Part shown: one piece after another, positions 20,754 through 31,938 of the stretch
Position numbering within the stretch: position 1 is the first letter of the stretch
Layout of the letters: every line of letters begins with the position of its first letter
Assembly (NCBI GenBank): GCA_039621445.1
Contig: CP154956.1
Coordinates: forward strand, 92,103,934-92,167,933
Origin: Euglena gracilis
Lineage: Eukaryota; Euglenida; Euglenophyceae; Euglenales
Reading direction: 5' to 3'
Length of the DNA: 64,000 bases
The notes under the pieces: generated by a model
Databases searched by the model: none
What the model was told of the DNA's origin: nothing
Seen by the model: the letters and a program-made list of their open reading frames with translations, nothing else
Position numbers and translations under genes: made by a program

Positions 20754-21139
20754 GGGCATTGGCCGCGTTTTTGTTTGCATTTTTTGTGATATTTTTTTGA
20801 GGGTCCATGTATGGGGGCACTGAGGACGACACACATGCCCCAGGAAACATTTTTTTTTTGCTTTGGGGCAGCGAGGATGGTCAAATCTCCAGCAGGGTTG
20901 ACCCAGTACCCAGAAATTGCCTCTTCGAGGAGATGATTTTTGTGGACAGAAAATGGCCCTCCACCAAGGACTGAACCCCCCCAGCAATTTGTCAGCGCAT
21001 GACCCTTCCCTATTTTCCTGGCCCTGATTTCAGGTCCCGTTCTCTTGCCGAAAATGCCTCCCGTCAGATTTGAGCAAAATTCTTCCTCTTCAATTCAAAC
21101 GTGCATGTCCTGCAATTTTGCTTTTTTTTTTCTGTGCAG

Positions 21140-21298
21140 GAGACGACGTATGAGTACAACGAAGGCAGGCGGATGGAAATCAAAAACGTGAATGGTCTCC
21201 TGTGCTCCATTGAAGACGGTAGCCCTTCTTGTGGGCTGAATTTCCATGGCAATCTGGCGGCAAAGAATTGTGCTGATTACGTCCCACGGCGTCATGAG
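21140..21298 (+). CDS. Well-bounded internal exon, unknown protein
   Basis: A strong polypyrimidine tract plus CTGTGCAG precedes 21140, and GAG|GTGTCT follows at 21298/21299. The exon is exactly 53 codons, phase 0 to 0. It encodes ETTYEYNEGRRMEIKNVNG, LLCSIEDGSPSCGLN and NCADYVPRRHE with three Cys. This is one of the clearest coding segments in the window by splice signals and composition. No family recognised. It may belong with the Cys-rich exon at 14736 or the acidic/basic exons from 23464. Confidence 0.55.
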
Positions 21299-21568
21299 GT
21301 GTCTTGAGGATGATAACCTTTGAGGGGGGGGTCCGTGCATTTGTTTTGTATTGATTTGGTTGTGAGCTGAATTTTTTTGTGGTGCCAGTTTCTCTCAACC
21401 CAAACATCAATGACACACAGAACCAAGGGACCAAGTGTTCCCTTTGAACACTTGGGACAGTTGGCAGGCAAGAGTGTCGTTGTGTTGTGACAGTTCTGAT
21501 TGTGTTGTGTCTTCCCTAGAATGGAGGGGAGAATTGGGAAGCAGGAAGTGTGATCCCCTCGTATCCCA

Positions 21569-21686
21569 GACACAGATCTCCGTCTCTTAGTTGTGCAAAC
21601 ACAACTTGTAAGCCAAAAGTGAAGGACATTGCCGAAGAATTGGCAAATCGAGAAAAATGTCCATGTCCAAAAGCTGTTTCCCTGTT
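21569..21686 (+). CDS. Candidate Cys-containing exon
   Basis: After TATCCCAG (or CTCTTAG at 21590) the frame reads LSCANTTCKPKVKDIAEELA then NREKCPCPKA, with four Cys in two pairs and an amphipathic middle. A possible donor is GCT|GTTTCC. Its entry phase (2) does not match the exit phase of 21140-21298, so they are not directly joined as drawn. Confidence 0.35.
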
Positions 21687-21779
21687 CCCCCCTCCACGTT
21701 CCCCCGTGTCCCCTCCCATGATCCCCCAATCCGCTGCGTTTTCAGCACCGGAGTGCAGTCACAAAGTCCAGCTGTTGCA

Positions 21780-21874
21780 TGTAGAAAGGGAAGCAATGCA
21801 TTTATACATACATACATGTATATACACACACACACATATATATATATATATGCATATATGTGTGTGTATTTATA
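21780..21874. repeat. TA/CA-rich microsatellite, left flank
   Basis: ATACATACATGTATATACAC and (TA)n followed by GTGTGTATTTA lead into the TA-flanked element at 21875. Confidence 0.85.
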
Positions 21875-22055
21875 TGGCGAGGCAGAACTTGTGCCACCCC
21901 CCCCCCCCCTAGGTTTGGGTTAGGGTTAGGGTTAAGTTAGGGTTAGGTTACGTTACGTTAGGGTTAAGTTAGGGTTAAGTTACGGTTCGGGTTAGGTTTA
22001 GGGTTAGGGTTAGGGTTAGCGTTAGGGTTGGGGGGGCACATGTTCTGCCCTGCCA
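21875..22055. mobile_element. TA-flanked TIR element with TTAGGG core
   Basis: The ends TGGCGAGGCAGAACTTGTGC and GCACATGTTCTGCCCTGCCA are inverted and each abuts TA inside a TA microsatellite. The core is a C-run, about 110 bp of TTAGGG-type repeats, and a G-run. This is the clearest case of telomere-like repeat being carried inside a TIR element. Confidence 0.7.
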
Positions 22056-22762
22056 TATATATATATATATATATATATACAAACACACACACACACACCA
22101 CACACATACACATATATACACACATACATATACAAACACACACACACACATACCACATACATACATACATACATACATACATACATACATACATACATAC
22201 ATACATACATACATACATACATACATACATACATACATACATACATACATACATACATACATACATACATACATACACACACACACATACATACATACAT
22301 ACATACATACATACATACATACATACATACATACATACATACATACATACATACATACATACATACATACATACATACATACATACATACATACATACAT
22401 ACATACATACATACATACATACATACATACATACATACATACATACATACATACATACATACATACATACATACATACATACATACATACATACATACAT
22501 ACATACATACATACATACATACATACATACGTATGTATGTACGTATGTACGTATGTATGTATGTATGTATGTATGTATGTATGTATGTATGTATGTATGT
22601 ACGTACGTATGTATGTATGTATGGATGTATGTATGTACGTACGTATGTATGTATGTATGTATGTATGTATGTATGTATGTATGTATGTATGTATGTATGT
22701 ATGTATGTATGTATGTATGTATGTATGTATGTATGTATGTATGTATGTATGTATGTATGTAC
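22056..22762. repeat. Giant CATA/TATG palindromic microsatellite
   Basis: (TA)n and (CA)n lead into (CATA)n from about 22153 to 22531, which switches at ACATACGTATGT into (TATG)n to 22762 with scattered C or G substitutions. The arms are complementary, so the tract could form a very long hairpin or cruciform. Tyr/Cys/Met and His/Thr ORFs here are artefacts. Confidence 0.95.
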
Positions 22763-23463
22763 CTAAGTTCTCCATGTTTTTTTTCCGGTTCGTAATCATT
22801 TACAATTGCCCCTTCAATGAGACCTCATTGGGTGGGGTTCCACAGCTGGACCGAGTGGAGTCTGGAGGGGGGTATGGGCCAAGCAGGGATAGCTGATTTG
22901 CTTTTGTTACAGAGCCAGTTCGTTGGCTTGCAGGTGGGAATGCATTTTTTGTATTTTTTTGTTTTGCATTGTTTCTCTTCCAAAGAGGTATTCCTCTCTC
23001 ACTGGGGAGGAGTGAAAAATGGTTGTTGGTGCCGGCGGTGGAAGGTTCAATCCACAAAAAGTGTGAAAAGCTGCGCCATTTTTCACAACCACTCTAGAGG
23101 TTGCTGTCTGAACTGCCTTTGTGCAGCTTAATGGTATTGAATCCACAATCCTCCGCTGCAGATCATAATCGATGGGCTTTATTCCAAAGCCAGCACAAAG
23201 AAACATGACGATGACTGGCCAGAAAAGGACCCTGACAGCCACCAGAGCATTTGCACAACATCAATGATGTCAGCTTAGGCTGTTCATTGTGCGCGCATTT
23301 GCTGCTTACGGTAGGTGCAGTTTTCCGCGTTCAGTTGTCTTTGCCCCCAAGTTTCTTTGTTGCACACATCATTTTCTGCAATACATTCTCTAAGTTCTAA
23401 ATCTGTACTTTTTTGGCGCTCTAGTTCACCCCCCCACCATTACCGGAGGAGCAAATGCTCCAG
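22763..23463. other. No firm gene; possible small exons
   Basis: Two fragments look weakly coding (about 22850-22895 after TTCCACAG, and 23010-23130 ending TGCAGCTTAA) but lack a second splice site. An inverted pair of AAAATGG/CCATTTTT words lies at 23015 and 23075. Confidence 0.3.
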
Positions 23464-23598
23464 TTCTGCTGACGATGGCAAGAAAAAGGCGAAACGATAC
23501 GATGCGGAGGACTACACATACGACAAGTACAAAAAGAAAGCAGAAGAGAAGAAGAAAGCAAAGGCGTTCGACGATTTTGATGATTTTGACACAAAGAG
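23464..23598 (+). CDS. Acidic/basic repeat protein, exon A
   Basis: Entered after GCTCCAG and left at AAGAG|GTTTGC; 135 nt, phase 2 to 2, splitting an Arg codon (AG|G-type). It encodes SADDGKKKAKRYDAEDYTY, DKYKKKAEEKKKAKA and FDDFDDFDTK. Alternating D/E and K/R blocks with Tyr continue in five further segments to 32888, most of which can be joined in frame (23598 to 25673; 25757 to 26267; 26307 to 28138; 31395 to 32831). Such composition is known from disordered nuclear or RNA-binding tails and from biomineral-associated proteins; I infer only that the region is probably disordered. An N-terminal part is not identified. Introns of 0.5-3 kb contain repeats. Confidence 0.5.
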
Positions 23599-25672
23599 GT
23601 TTGCTGTCCTAAGCCTCTCCCAATTCCTGAGCAAGGGCATAGACGAGCACAAGGGGTGGGGGCAGTTGTGTAACCCCCCAAAAAAGTTTCACGCACAATC
23701 CTCATACCCCATACCTTTGAAAACCCCATAAACTGTGGAAATGAACCCAGGGTTCATTTCACACATGCAAAAAAGCAGTCAGCCACTTAAACTCTTGTCT
23801 CCAAAACCCAGCATTCCCTGGCATCGCCCAGCTCGTTGGAGGTGCTTTCATCTGATAAACACGAAGAATTTTCGACTGGACCCAGCAAAAATGTGTGCAA
23901 CTGCACACATGGACGATGTGCGCATTTGCGCATTTGCGCATATCACCACTTTTAAAAAAACCAATCCTACATCAGTGTGCTTGGAGCTGGATGAAACACT
24001 GGTGCAGTGGTGTTCTCTCCATGGTATTCCTGTGGTGCTGGACCCCGTCTCCAAGAGGCTGGCTAGGAGTGTTTGGAATCACCCGGAGCAACTTTTTTTT
24101 TGGAGGAAAGTCGCATCCCCCTGGGGGTGTGGTATGGGCACTCAGGGAGGAGGGCGTTTTCGACCCCGAAAGGAGGTCAGGTTTTGGGGTGGGGACCCCC
24201 GGTGCCCAAGGCGCTACGGCCCAAAAAAAAAACCACTTTCAAGGCCATTCGTCTTCAGGACAAGCATGGAAGTGCGTGCATTGGCTCCCTCAGAGTCAGG
24301 CTTCTTTTGAAAAACGGCCGCGGGAGCGGGGTTGAGGCCCATGAGGCCTGCCCCCCCCCCCCAAGGGACGTCGGTTTGTCTGCCTCAGGTGGGAAGTTTG
24401 CTGAACTCCCATGGAGCCTTGGGTTTTTAGCATCTGCCAGGAACCGAAAATCTACGGGCTGGAGAATGTGTAAGCCAGAGGGGGTGCAGCCAGCCAGAGG
24501 GGGTGCAGCCAGCCGGCAGCTCAAGTGGAAATGAAGTTCGGGCAGCCAGGCACAGCCAGGCTGGACCAAAAGAGGGCTCAACATGTCCCCAAAAAAGAGG
24601 GGTTCGGGGGTTTTTTGGGGGACTTTTTTTTGCCTGCTTTCATGGGCCGAGTTGCCCTCCCCCCATTCCCCCCCCCTTTTGTGGATCCCTGGGGTCCTTA
24701 AAATTTCCACACAGACGTTATTCACCTTTTTTTGGTGGTCAAACTGACGGGTGCCATGAGTTGTCCTGCACAAGGAGAGGCCACAAACAATTTTGTTTGT
24801 TTTTTTTCCCCCCCTTGGCGATATTTGATTTTTGCTGGGAAATTTTTTCAACCATTCCACATTTTTTGCCCCAATTTTCCCCTGAGACCACACTTTTTGA
24901 CAAATTATTTTTTTTCAGTTTTCTCACTACTCTCCAGCAGAAAAGTGTACACCCCTGACAAGTTCCTGCCATTCTTTGCATTTACATGCGGAGAAACGCA
25001 AACGCGGTTTTTTTGTGTATTTCGATCTTGGCAAAATTTTGTATTTTTTTTGGCGCTTTTTTGCATTTTTAGATTTTTGAGGTTTTTGTTTTTCTGTTTC
25101 TTTTGCATTTTGGTTGGGATTTTTTTGGTTATGGAAAAAAAAATCGTTGTCCCCAAAGATCCAAAATCTTTTGGCAATTTTTTGTCATCTTTCCATTGTT
25201 GACAGGTTGCTTATTTTTATGCAAAACAACAAGTTTTCAGCGGCGGAGCCGAAAATTTTTCTTACAAAACAAAGCTCCCTCCGCCAAAACCTTTCCAAGT
25301 CCTCTCCAGCAGAAGCGTACATCCCGGGGGAGCTCCAAAAGGATTTCACATGCATTTTTTGCAATTTTTTTGTGTGTTGTGTTCTTAAAGGGCCCATATT
25401 GCGTTCTCCCATGCATTTTGCTTTTTTAGGTTTCTTTGCATTTTCTGGGCGGTCACAACAATTTTCGAGGGTGCACATTGCCCCCCCCCCCTGCGTTCTG
25501 GTACTGTAATTTATTTTCTTGCTCTCAGACAGGGAACAGAGCAAATTAATCATGGTGTGGGTGGGCTTTGTGGTGCAAAGGAGTCAAAAATTTACCTGTC
25601 TTTCCCCCATGCCATTTTGGTTGTCTGCAATTTTGTTTGTCTGTCAATGAGTTACCTGTTCCCCTTTCCAAG
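23599..25672. other. Repeat- and T-rich intron content
   Basis: Contains a TGCGCATTTGCGCATTTGCG stretch (about 23921-23940), a poly-C relic at 24349, a CAGCCAGAGGGGGTGCAGC duplication at 24475-24510, and two similar acceptor-like phrases CTCTCCAGCAG(A)AA (24933 and 25302). Long T-runs dominate 24780-25200. No confident exon. Confidence 0.35.
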
Positions 25673-25757
25673 ATCAAAACGATCCAAGAGGGAGGACGAC
25701 GACAATGACAATTATCATCCCAAAATTGGTGCACACCGTACAGAGGATGATGACGAA
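25673..25757 (+). CDS. Acidic/basic repeat protein, exon B
   Basis: After CCCTTTCCAAG; 85 nt, phase 2 in and 0 out at GAA|GTTCAG. It encodes SKRSKREDDDNDNYHPK then GAHRTEDDDE. Entry phase matches exon A. If read through, the same frame continues DFKMAASCLFDM to a TAA at 25801, so a terminal version is possible. Confidence 0.5.
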
Positions 25758-26266
25758 GTTCAGGATTTCAAAATGGCAGCCAGTTGCCTTTTTGACATGT
25801 AATCTTTCTTTGACAATTTTCACCAGCTCCTTTTTTACGGTGTTGATTTTTGGGGGGTCACCTGCAGTGCATTATCCTTCTTAGAAATTTAGTTGAAGCC
25901 CAAGATGATTTACAACCTGGGTGGGCTGCAGGGTTGACTTTTTTGACATTGCTTTTGAACCCTGATTTCAATAAATCTCTGACCACTGTTTCAGCAATGA
26001 ACGGGTAATTTGGAGCTTTGAGAGATGTTATTTTCACATATGATCACATTGGAATTGGGGAGGTGGTGCGGGATTCTCAGCATTTTGGATTTTGGTTGTG
26101 TCTTGGGAACTCGAAAGGTTTCCTTATTTTGGGGGAATGATTTTGAATGAATATGAATCTTATGTCATCATGAGAATTTCTTTTGATGAATTTTTTTTGG
26201 AATTGGTATTTATTCCCAAATTGAAATCCTGTGATTGACAACCGGGACGCCCATGTGCAAAAAAAG

Positions 26267-26307
26267 TCTTATGAGGAGTATGACGAATTCCGGCCAGTTC
26301 CTAAAAG
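26267..26307 (+). CDS. Acidic/basic repeat protein, exon C
   Basis: 41 nt, phase 0 to 2, encoding SYEEYDEFRPVPK plus two bases of an Arg codon, ended by AAAAG|GTACCT. The acceptor (CAAAAAAAG) has a poor pyrimidine tract, so the 5' edge is weak, but phases agree with exons B and D. Confidence 0.45.
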
Positions 26308-26552
26308 GTACCTGCTTTTTCTTCCAAAGTATTTTGTGGGGTTTTGATTCCACCTCCAGAGCCCCATCTCCAGAGGTGCAAATGAAGACTGGTTGAAAGA
26401 TGCTCAAAACGTCACGTGTGGCGAAGTGTTGTGGGGCTTCTGGTCTGCCTGGAAAGCCCTCCAAAGGGGGAGATTGGACAACCACAAAAAAGTGTAAAGG
26501 AAGTGAGTGCCGCTGTTCATCAGTTTGCTGGCAGGCCAGGAGCATATGCCGG

Positions 26553-27400
26553 GGGGGGGGGGACAGGGTTCGATAAAAGGAGGATGTACAGGGTTTAGGG
26601 AGGGTGACCCACCCCCCACCTGTGGAGGGGGGGCAGACCAACCCCGAGGTGTTTTCGGGGGGGGGGACCAGGAACCCCCATCAAACTCTTCCTTCTGGCA
26701 CTCTGCGCTGAATTTTTTTTTTGCATTTTTGACAAATTTTGCCCAAAAAGTGCCCCAAAAGGCACTTTTGGCCGTTTGGGGGGACCATTCGCGCCGGGCC
26801 GATAATCGGTCATCCAGACCGCGTCACTGTTTTGGGTGCCCCCCCCCCCCTGCTGGACTGGGGGGATCCCCACCTGCCCTTATATCAAAGCCTCGGGGAA
26901 AGTCTGGGAAACTGGAAAGAGATTTGCGAAAGTATTTGGGAACGAAATTGATCCTGCCCCCCCCCCCGTTATACCGAACCTCCTATGGGCAGGGTTTGAT
27001 ATAAGGAGGGCGTACATGGTTTAGGTGGGGGGTCCCCCCACCCCCCCCCCCCTCCTGGCCCGCAGGGGGGGTCCGGACCCCCCCCCCCACCTGCCAGGGG
27101 GGTCCGGACCGATCCTCGGGGGGGTTCCCGGGACCCCCCCCAAAAAGGGTCAATTTTTTCCTCCGGCGCTTCGCGCCGAAATTTTTTTGCATTTTTGGCA
27201 CATTTTTGCCAAAAAGTGCCCAAAATGGTCGCTTTTGGTCGTTTTGGGGGGTCAAAAATTTTCGGCCACCCTGACCGCGCACCTGTTTAGGTGGGGGGGT
27301 GTCCCCCACCCCCCCCCCCCCCCCTGGCCCGCAGGGGGGGTCCGGACCCCCCCCCCCTCCTGTCCTTATATCGAACCCTGCCTATGGGGTGCATATGGAC
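26553..27400. repeat. Nested poly-C/G elements with CCTTATATCGAACCCTGCC ends
   Basis: ACAGGGTTCGATAAAAGGAGG (26565), GCAGGGTTTGATATAAGGAG (26989) and the inverted CCTTATATCGAACCCTGCC (27363-27381) mark ends of at least two related elements. Hairpins include GGCGCTTCGCGCC at 27166-27178 beside AAATTTTTTT. Repeated GGGGGGTCCGGACC words. Non-coding. Confidence 0.55.
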
Positions 27401-27961
27401 CATGGTTTCTAAATCTAGAGGGAACTCGGGGGAGGTTGTCTAGCCAGCCAGCACCTTTTCCCCCACCAGCAGCTACCAGCGGGTTCTCAACCCCACCTCC
27501 CCGGGTTTAGTGGACGTAAAGTTCTTGCATCCCCGAAGCCAGGTTGGACCTAAGATTTTTTCCCTGAAAAGTGGTCAAAAGTGGCCAAAAAATGCCTTTA
27601 TTGACTACCAGCTGGCTGCAGCCGGGCAGGCAGTAGGACCCCCTGGGCCCCCCCACCCCCAGGGCGGTTGGTCAACCACCCCCTATTTTCTAGCAAGCTG
27701 GTTCGACCCCCCCTGAGTCCCAAAGAAATCTGATCAATCCGGACCTGTGACCACATTTTTTACATAACCTCATTAACCTCAATCAGTCAACCTGGAACCT
27801 CAACCCTGGCTTTGGGTCGGGAAGAATTTCGAGCACTCCTTTTTAACAACCCCCTGGGGTTCCTGGTGCTAAATGCCCCCCAAAATAAGACCCAGTGAAC
27901 AAATGCTGATGCAAAGGGTTCTTTTTACTCGGAAGGCCCCTCCGGGAGGGGACACACATAT

Positions 27962-28003
<42 letters not shown>

Positions 28004-28137
28004 CCTCTCTCGCATGCATGTCTTTTATGAATTTTGATATGATGAAAGGCATGATAGGTGGTGAGAATGATGACAATGATAACGAGATGTCTTTCTCCAT
28101 TTCGAGGTGTTCAAGTGACCCTGCTTCACTCCTTCAG
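27401..28137. other. Intron content; (CA)n microsatellite
   Basis: Perfect (CA)n at 27964-28000. The rest is unique or degenerate repeat; no exon supported. Confidence 0.4.
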
Positions 28138-28242
28138 GGCTGCCCCTCCCCCTCCGAAGTTCAACGATGAGAGACGCACCAATCGGAAAGTCGAGGATGA
28201 GGATGATGACGACGTGGCAGCGCGACGGGAGCCCCGGAACCG
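28138..28242 (+). CDS. Acidic/basic repeat protein, exon D
   Basis: After CTCCTTCAG; 105 nt, phase 2 to 2 if spliced at CCG|GTACCA. It encodes AAPPPPKFNDERRTNRK then VEDEDDDDVAARREPRN. The frame continues YQDADWDLGSQLCT to TAA at 28286; a donor at TTT|GTACTT (about 28279) would instead give the exit phase needed for exon E. Entry phase matches exon C. Confidence 0.55.
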
Positions 28243-28604
28243 GTACCAGGACGCTGACTGGGACTTAGGCAGCCAACTTTGTACTTAAGTTTTTTTTGTG
28301 CCCCTTTGCAGAATTGCAAAAAAATCCTATTTCTCGGGGTTTGGGTTGAGGTTTTTTGAACTGCTGGTTGCACACGGGTTCTTTGCGTGAATCTTCGTTA
28401 TATTCCTGTACAACAGCATGGGTATGCATTATGGGTATGTGTGTGTGTGTGTGTGTGTGTGCTGGGAGGTGCTTGGGAACCTTCCAATGGCTGCCGCAAC
28501 TTGGGACGTTGCAGGAACAATTTGGGGCAGGTGAGACCGCGCCTCTGCAGGATACCATATACAATGATTTAAAGAAGAATTGTTGGTCCATTGCAGGTGA
28601 ATTT

Positions 28605-28770
28605 TAAGGCGGTGCTGACCCCACCCAGGGGGGGCGGGCAGGTGCCTGCCTGGACAGGCACTCCAAGGCACCCAGATCCGACCGGGGGGGGGGGGGTAGT
28701 GCCTCCTGCCAAGGTGCTCCAGGGCACTCCGAGACCACCCTCCCACACGGGGTTGGTCAATTTCAGCCTG
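28605..28770 (-). repeat. Family A element, copy 3 (short)
   Basis: GTGCTGACCCCACCC at the left, GGGGTTGGTCAATTTCAGCC at the right, with GGTGCCTGCCTGGACAGGCA between. It lacks the central hairpin of other copies. Confidence 0.6.
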
Positions 28771-29430
28771 GTCCATTGCGCAAAAGGACAACTTGCGCAA
28801 TTGCACGTACCATTTGCGCAACTCCAGGATCGGTTTGTTTGCGCAATTGAGGGAATGGATGTTTCTACAATTGCAGAATTGGTCGTTAGCGCACTTGCTA
28901 AAGTGGTTCCTTTGCGCAATTGCACACGGGAACCACTGTGCAATTACGAAGGTGTCACATGATGGATTTGCTGTAATTATGTTAATCTTATGCACAATAA
29001 ATTAAAACAGTGAAACATGACAAATTTGGGCCTCCTCGGCCAAATTTCGGCGTGGACAGTTAAGCTTGTGAGAAACTGGTTTATTGCCCCTGAAATGTCA
29101 ACCAAGGTTTTATCCTTGCGAGAATGTGTAATGCTGAAAGGTGCCCTTCACCCTGGTCTTTTTTGTTAGAAAACAAGGCACAGTTGCTTACTAATGGAGA
29201 CGCTTTCTTTGACCAACTCAGATATGCTTAACAACAATGTCTCAGAAACCCCACGGTGAAGCCCCCACGGGATGGAGTGACCTTTGGGTTAAGCGCCCAG
29301 CATGAACGCTATGTATTCTCATGGTGCTGAACCCTTCATGAACATTGCTGGTATTTTTGAGTGATCCCTGTGCGCAATTACGCAAAGGAACAAGCCAATT
29401 GGTTCATTTGCGCAATTCTGCAGATGGACA
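28771..29430. repeat. Scattered TTGCGCAATTGCAC motif cluster
   Basis: TTGCGCAATTG and close variants occur at about 28790, 28815, 28838, 28913 and 29375-29410, in both orientations. More relatives lie at 30783-30830, 31278-31310, 23920-23940 and 63400. No coding frame. Confidence 0.5.
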
Positions 29431-31322
29431 AACAAAATTCAATTTGATTCTTTGATGTGTCTAACCAACCACCACCCTTAAGCACCACTCAATCCCCCGG
29501 GGGGGGGGGGGGCTCCATCCAGCCGGCATCTTTTTTTCCCCCAAGCCAGCAGCTCCCTGGCTCCTCAGTCGATGGAAAAGGAAAGGCGCCTTGGCGCCTC
29601 ACACGATTCTGGCCGCGCAGCAGGGCAGCCGCTTATCCGTCTGTAACCGACAAAGGAAGGCAACTTTTAATCAGGATGTGGTCTGGTGCCCCAGAATGGC
29701 AGGGGACCATGGTGTTTTTTTTGTCCTTCATAACATGTACCGAGTTCTGACCCTCCCGGGTTGACCCCCAGGAGATAAGAATTACCCAACAACATGCGAA
29801 AACCCTGGTCCTGCCTATCGATCTTTGTGTGTGGCAATTGCCAGAGCCAGGGAGAGTGGGCTTGGGTGACAGATCCACCCTGCTTGTTTGCTTTTTGAGG
29901 CCCTGCAGCAATCTTCGCCGTATTTCAAAATCATTTACGAAAGGAGTATTTTTTCAAAACGCTCCTTTTCCAACAGATTGCAATTACTGGTTGAAATAGG
30001 TTGGTTGTAAGGGAGCCGTTGGTTGTAAGGGAGCTTTGCAAATGGTTGTGGATGAAGAGGATGAAGAGGGCAAGAGGATTTCCGCCGGTAACCCCCCCCC
30101 CCCAAATAACCTGGTGGTGTCCTTGCTCCTGGCAGGGGCCAAGTAACTTGGTGGGGGGAGGGGCAAAAAAGATGGTTCCGGTAACTTGGCACCCCCTTTT
30201 TCGGCAAAATTCTTTTATGGCGCTGAAAAAAGGGCCCAAATAACCTGGCGGGGTGGGGGGGGCAGGGCCAAAAGTTGGTTCCAATGACCTGGCACCCCGC
30301 CAGGTCATTTGGGGGGGTTTTACCACGGTCACCACTGTGGCAAGTTGTCCACCTTGAGAAAATTTGACCCCACCCTGGGGGGTTCCAGCCCCGGAACCTC
30401 CTCCCCCCATCAACGAGTTTGATTTATTTCCAGCTGCCCGAAGGGTGGCTGGACGGTAACGGATTTTTCGCATTCGGGGGTGCAAAAAATGGGCCAAAAA
30501 TCGGTCGAAAATGGGGGGAAATGGGTCCGATTTGGGCTGGCCAGCAGGCAAATCTGAGGTCAATCAATTGATCTTTTGCATAATTGGTGGTTTTTTTTGG
30601 GACGTTTTCGTTGCAATTTTTTGGAACCCGTTTCGACCCGGAGTCGGGCCCACTTCCAGCCCGGGACCCCTATGGGGGGATCAGCCAGCAGCCGTTTTTA
30701 GCCAGCCCAAATTTTCCACCCTCTGAGCTGGACCCCCCACAGGGGGGTCATTAAAAAACACCCTGGTTAAGCATTTGACACTTGCGAAAACAATGTTCCT
30801 TTGTGCAAGGGAACCAAATGCGCATAGAAACCACTTCATACCCAACTGAGAGCCTCCCACAGGGCATCATTGCTGAAGGACTCCGGGGGGTGGTCAGCTG
30901 AACAACCTGGTTTTGCTCATTTTCGGTCCATTTTTGTTCCTCCGAAAGCAAAAAATCCATAACCGTCCAGCCAAAGCAATTTTATTTTATTTAATTTTAT
31001 TTATCCCAGCTGAAGGACGGCTGAAAAATAAATAAAACTCATTGATGGGTGGAAAAAAATGACATTTTTTTGGGTTTTCGCCTCCACATTTTGGAGTAAA
31101 ATTGCCAACCCAGCTGGATTTTGGCTTTTTTTGCCTGATTTTTTGGGGTACCCCGCCCCCCCCGGGGGGGGGTTTTCCAGCTGGCCGCTGGGATTCCAGG
31201 ATTCCCCCCCCCCCGAGTCCTTAAGAAACCCCTGGTGACAAGTGTTGCAATTTTGAAAAAAAAATCAACAGTTTGTTTGCGCAATGCAGTTGTGCAAAGG
31301 AACAGACCAACTATGTATTCAG
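29431..31322. other. Intron or intergenic repeats
   Basis: A GGCGCCTTGGCGCC hairpin at 29585-29598; a poly-C/G element with AAATAACCTGG and CCAGGTCATTT ends at about 30095-30318, related to 61247-61275; CCAGC words at 30655-30720; and G/C-run relics at 31150 and 31205. No exon supported. Confidence 0.4.
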
Positions 31323-31395
31323 TGCAAGGTTGGCTGCCTAAGTGGGACGAGGGAGGCGATGAGGACCGCATGCTCCGTGGCCAGCGACGATCGAG
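31323..31395 (+). CDS. Acidic/basic repeat protein, exon E
   Basis: After TATTCAG; 73 nt, phase 1 in and 2 out at CGAG|GTTCAA, again splitting Arg. It encodes QGWLPKWDEGGDEDRMLRG then QRRS. Exit phase matches exon F. Entry phase matches exon D only with the alternative downstream donor of D. Confidence 0.45.
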
Positions 31396-31667
31396 GTTCA
31401 ATCTATCTCTCTGTTTTTAAAAGAAAAATCCAGGTGGATTGATTGCTGCTGCTGTGTTTCAGGGATTTTTTAAAGTTTTTACCTGGGGTGGGAATGGGTG
31501 GGAAAGGACCCCCAGTCTTTTAAAAAGCCTGCCTGCGCATTTCCCTCACCGCAGTGGAAACAATGCACATGGTTCCTGAAAGTCGAAAGGTGGGTCATTG
31601 TGAGCACCGAATTCCCTTCCCATTTTGGAAAATAGAAATTGTTGGGAGGGAGTGAAAAGGTTCAAGG

Positions 31668-31938
31668 GGCTGCTTTTTAAGGAAGTGCGCACCGCGCCTG
31701 CCATGGGCAGGCAGGGGGTAGGGCACTTTCGACCCCCCCGGGCAGGGTTTTGGGTGGGCAGCGCCATAGCACACCAAAGGCGCTGGGGGCCGGAAAATGG
31801 CCGTTTTCAAGGAAAAATTGGTTTGGTTGGCAGGTGCTGGGGTCCACCCCCTGGGGGGGGGTGTCTGCTATGGGCAGGCACCCCATAGCACAAGGCACCT
31901 CCCCCTCCCCCAGGGTTGGTAAAAAGAAGCCTGTTCAA
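31668..31938. repeat. Family A element, copy 4
   Basis: Starts GCTGCTTTTTAAGGAAGTGC and ends CAGGGTTGGTAAAAAGAAGCC. Contains TGCCATGGGCAGGCA and GGCGCTGGGGGCC words. Diverged from copies 1 and 2. Confidence 0.55.

Noticed and set aside
21964-22896. Long Met-Tyr-Val-Cys and Tyr-Ile-His-Thr ORFs on both strands
   Set aside because: They are translations of CATA/TATG microsatellite in all frames; the same happens at 57660-58566.
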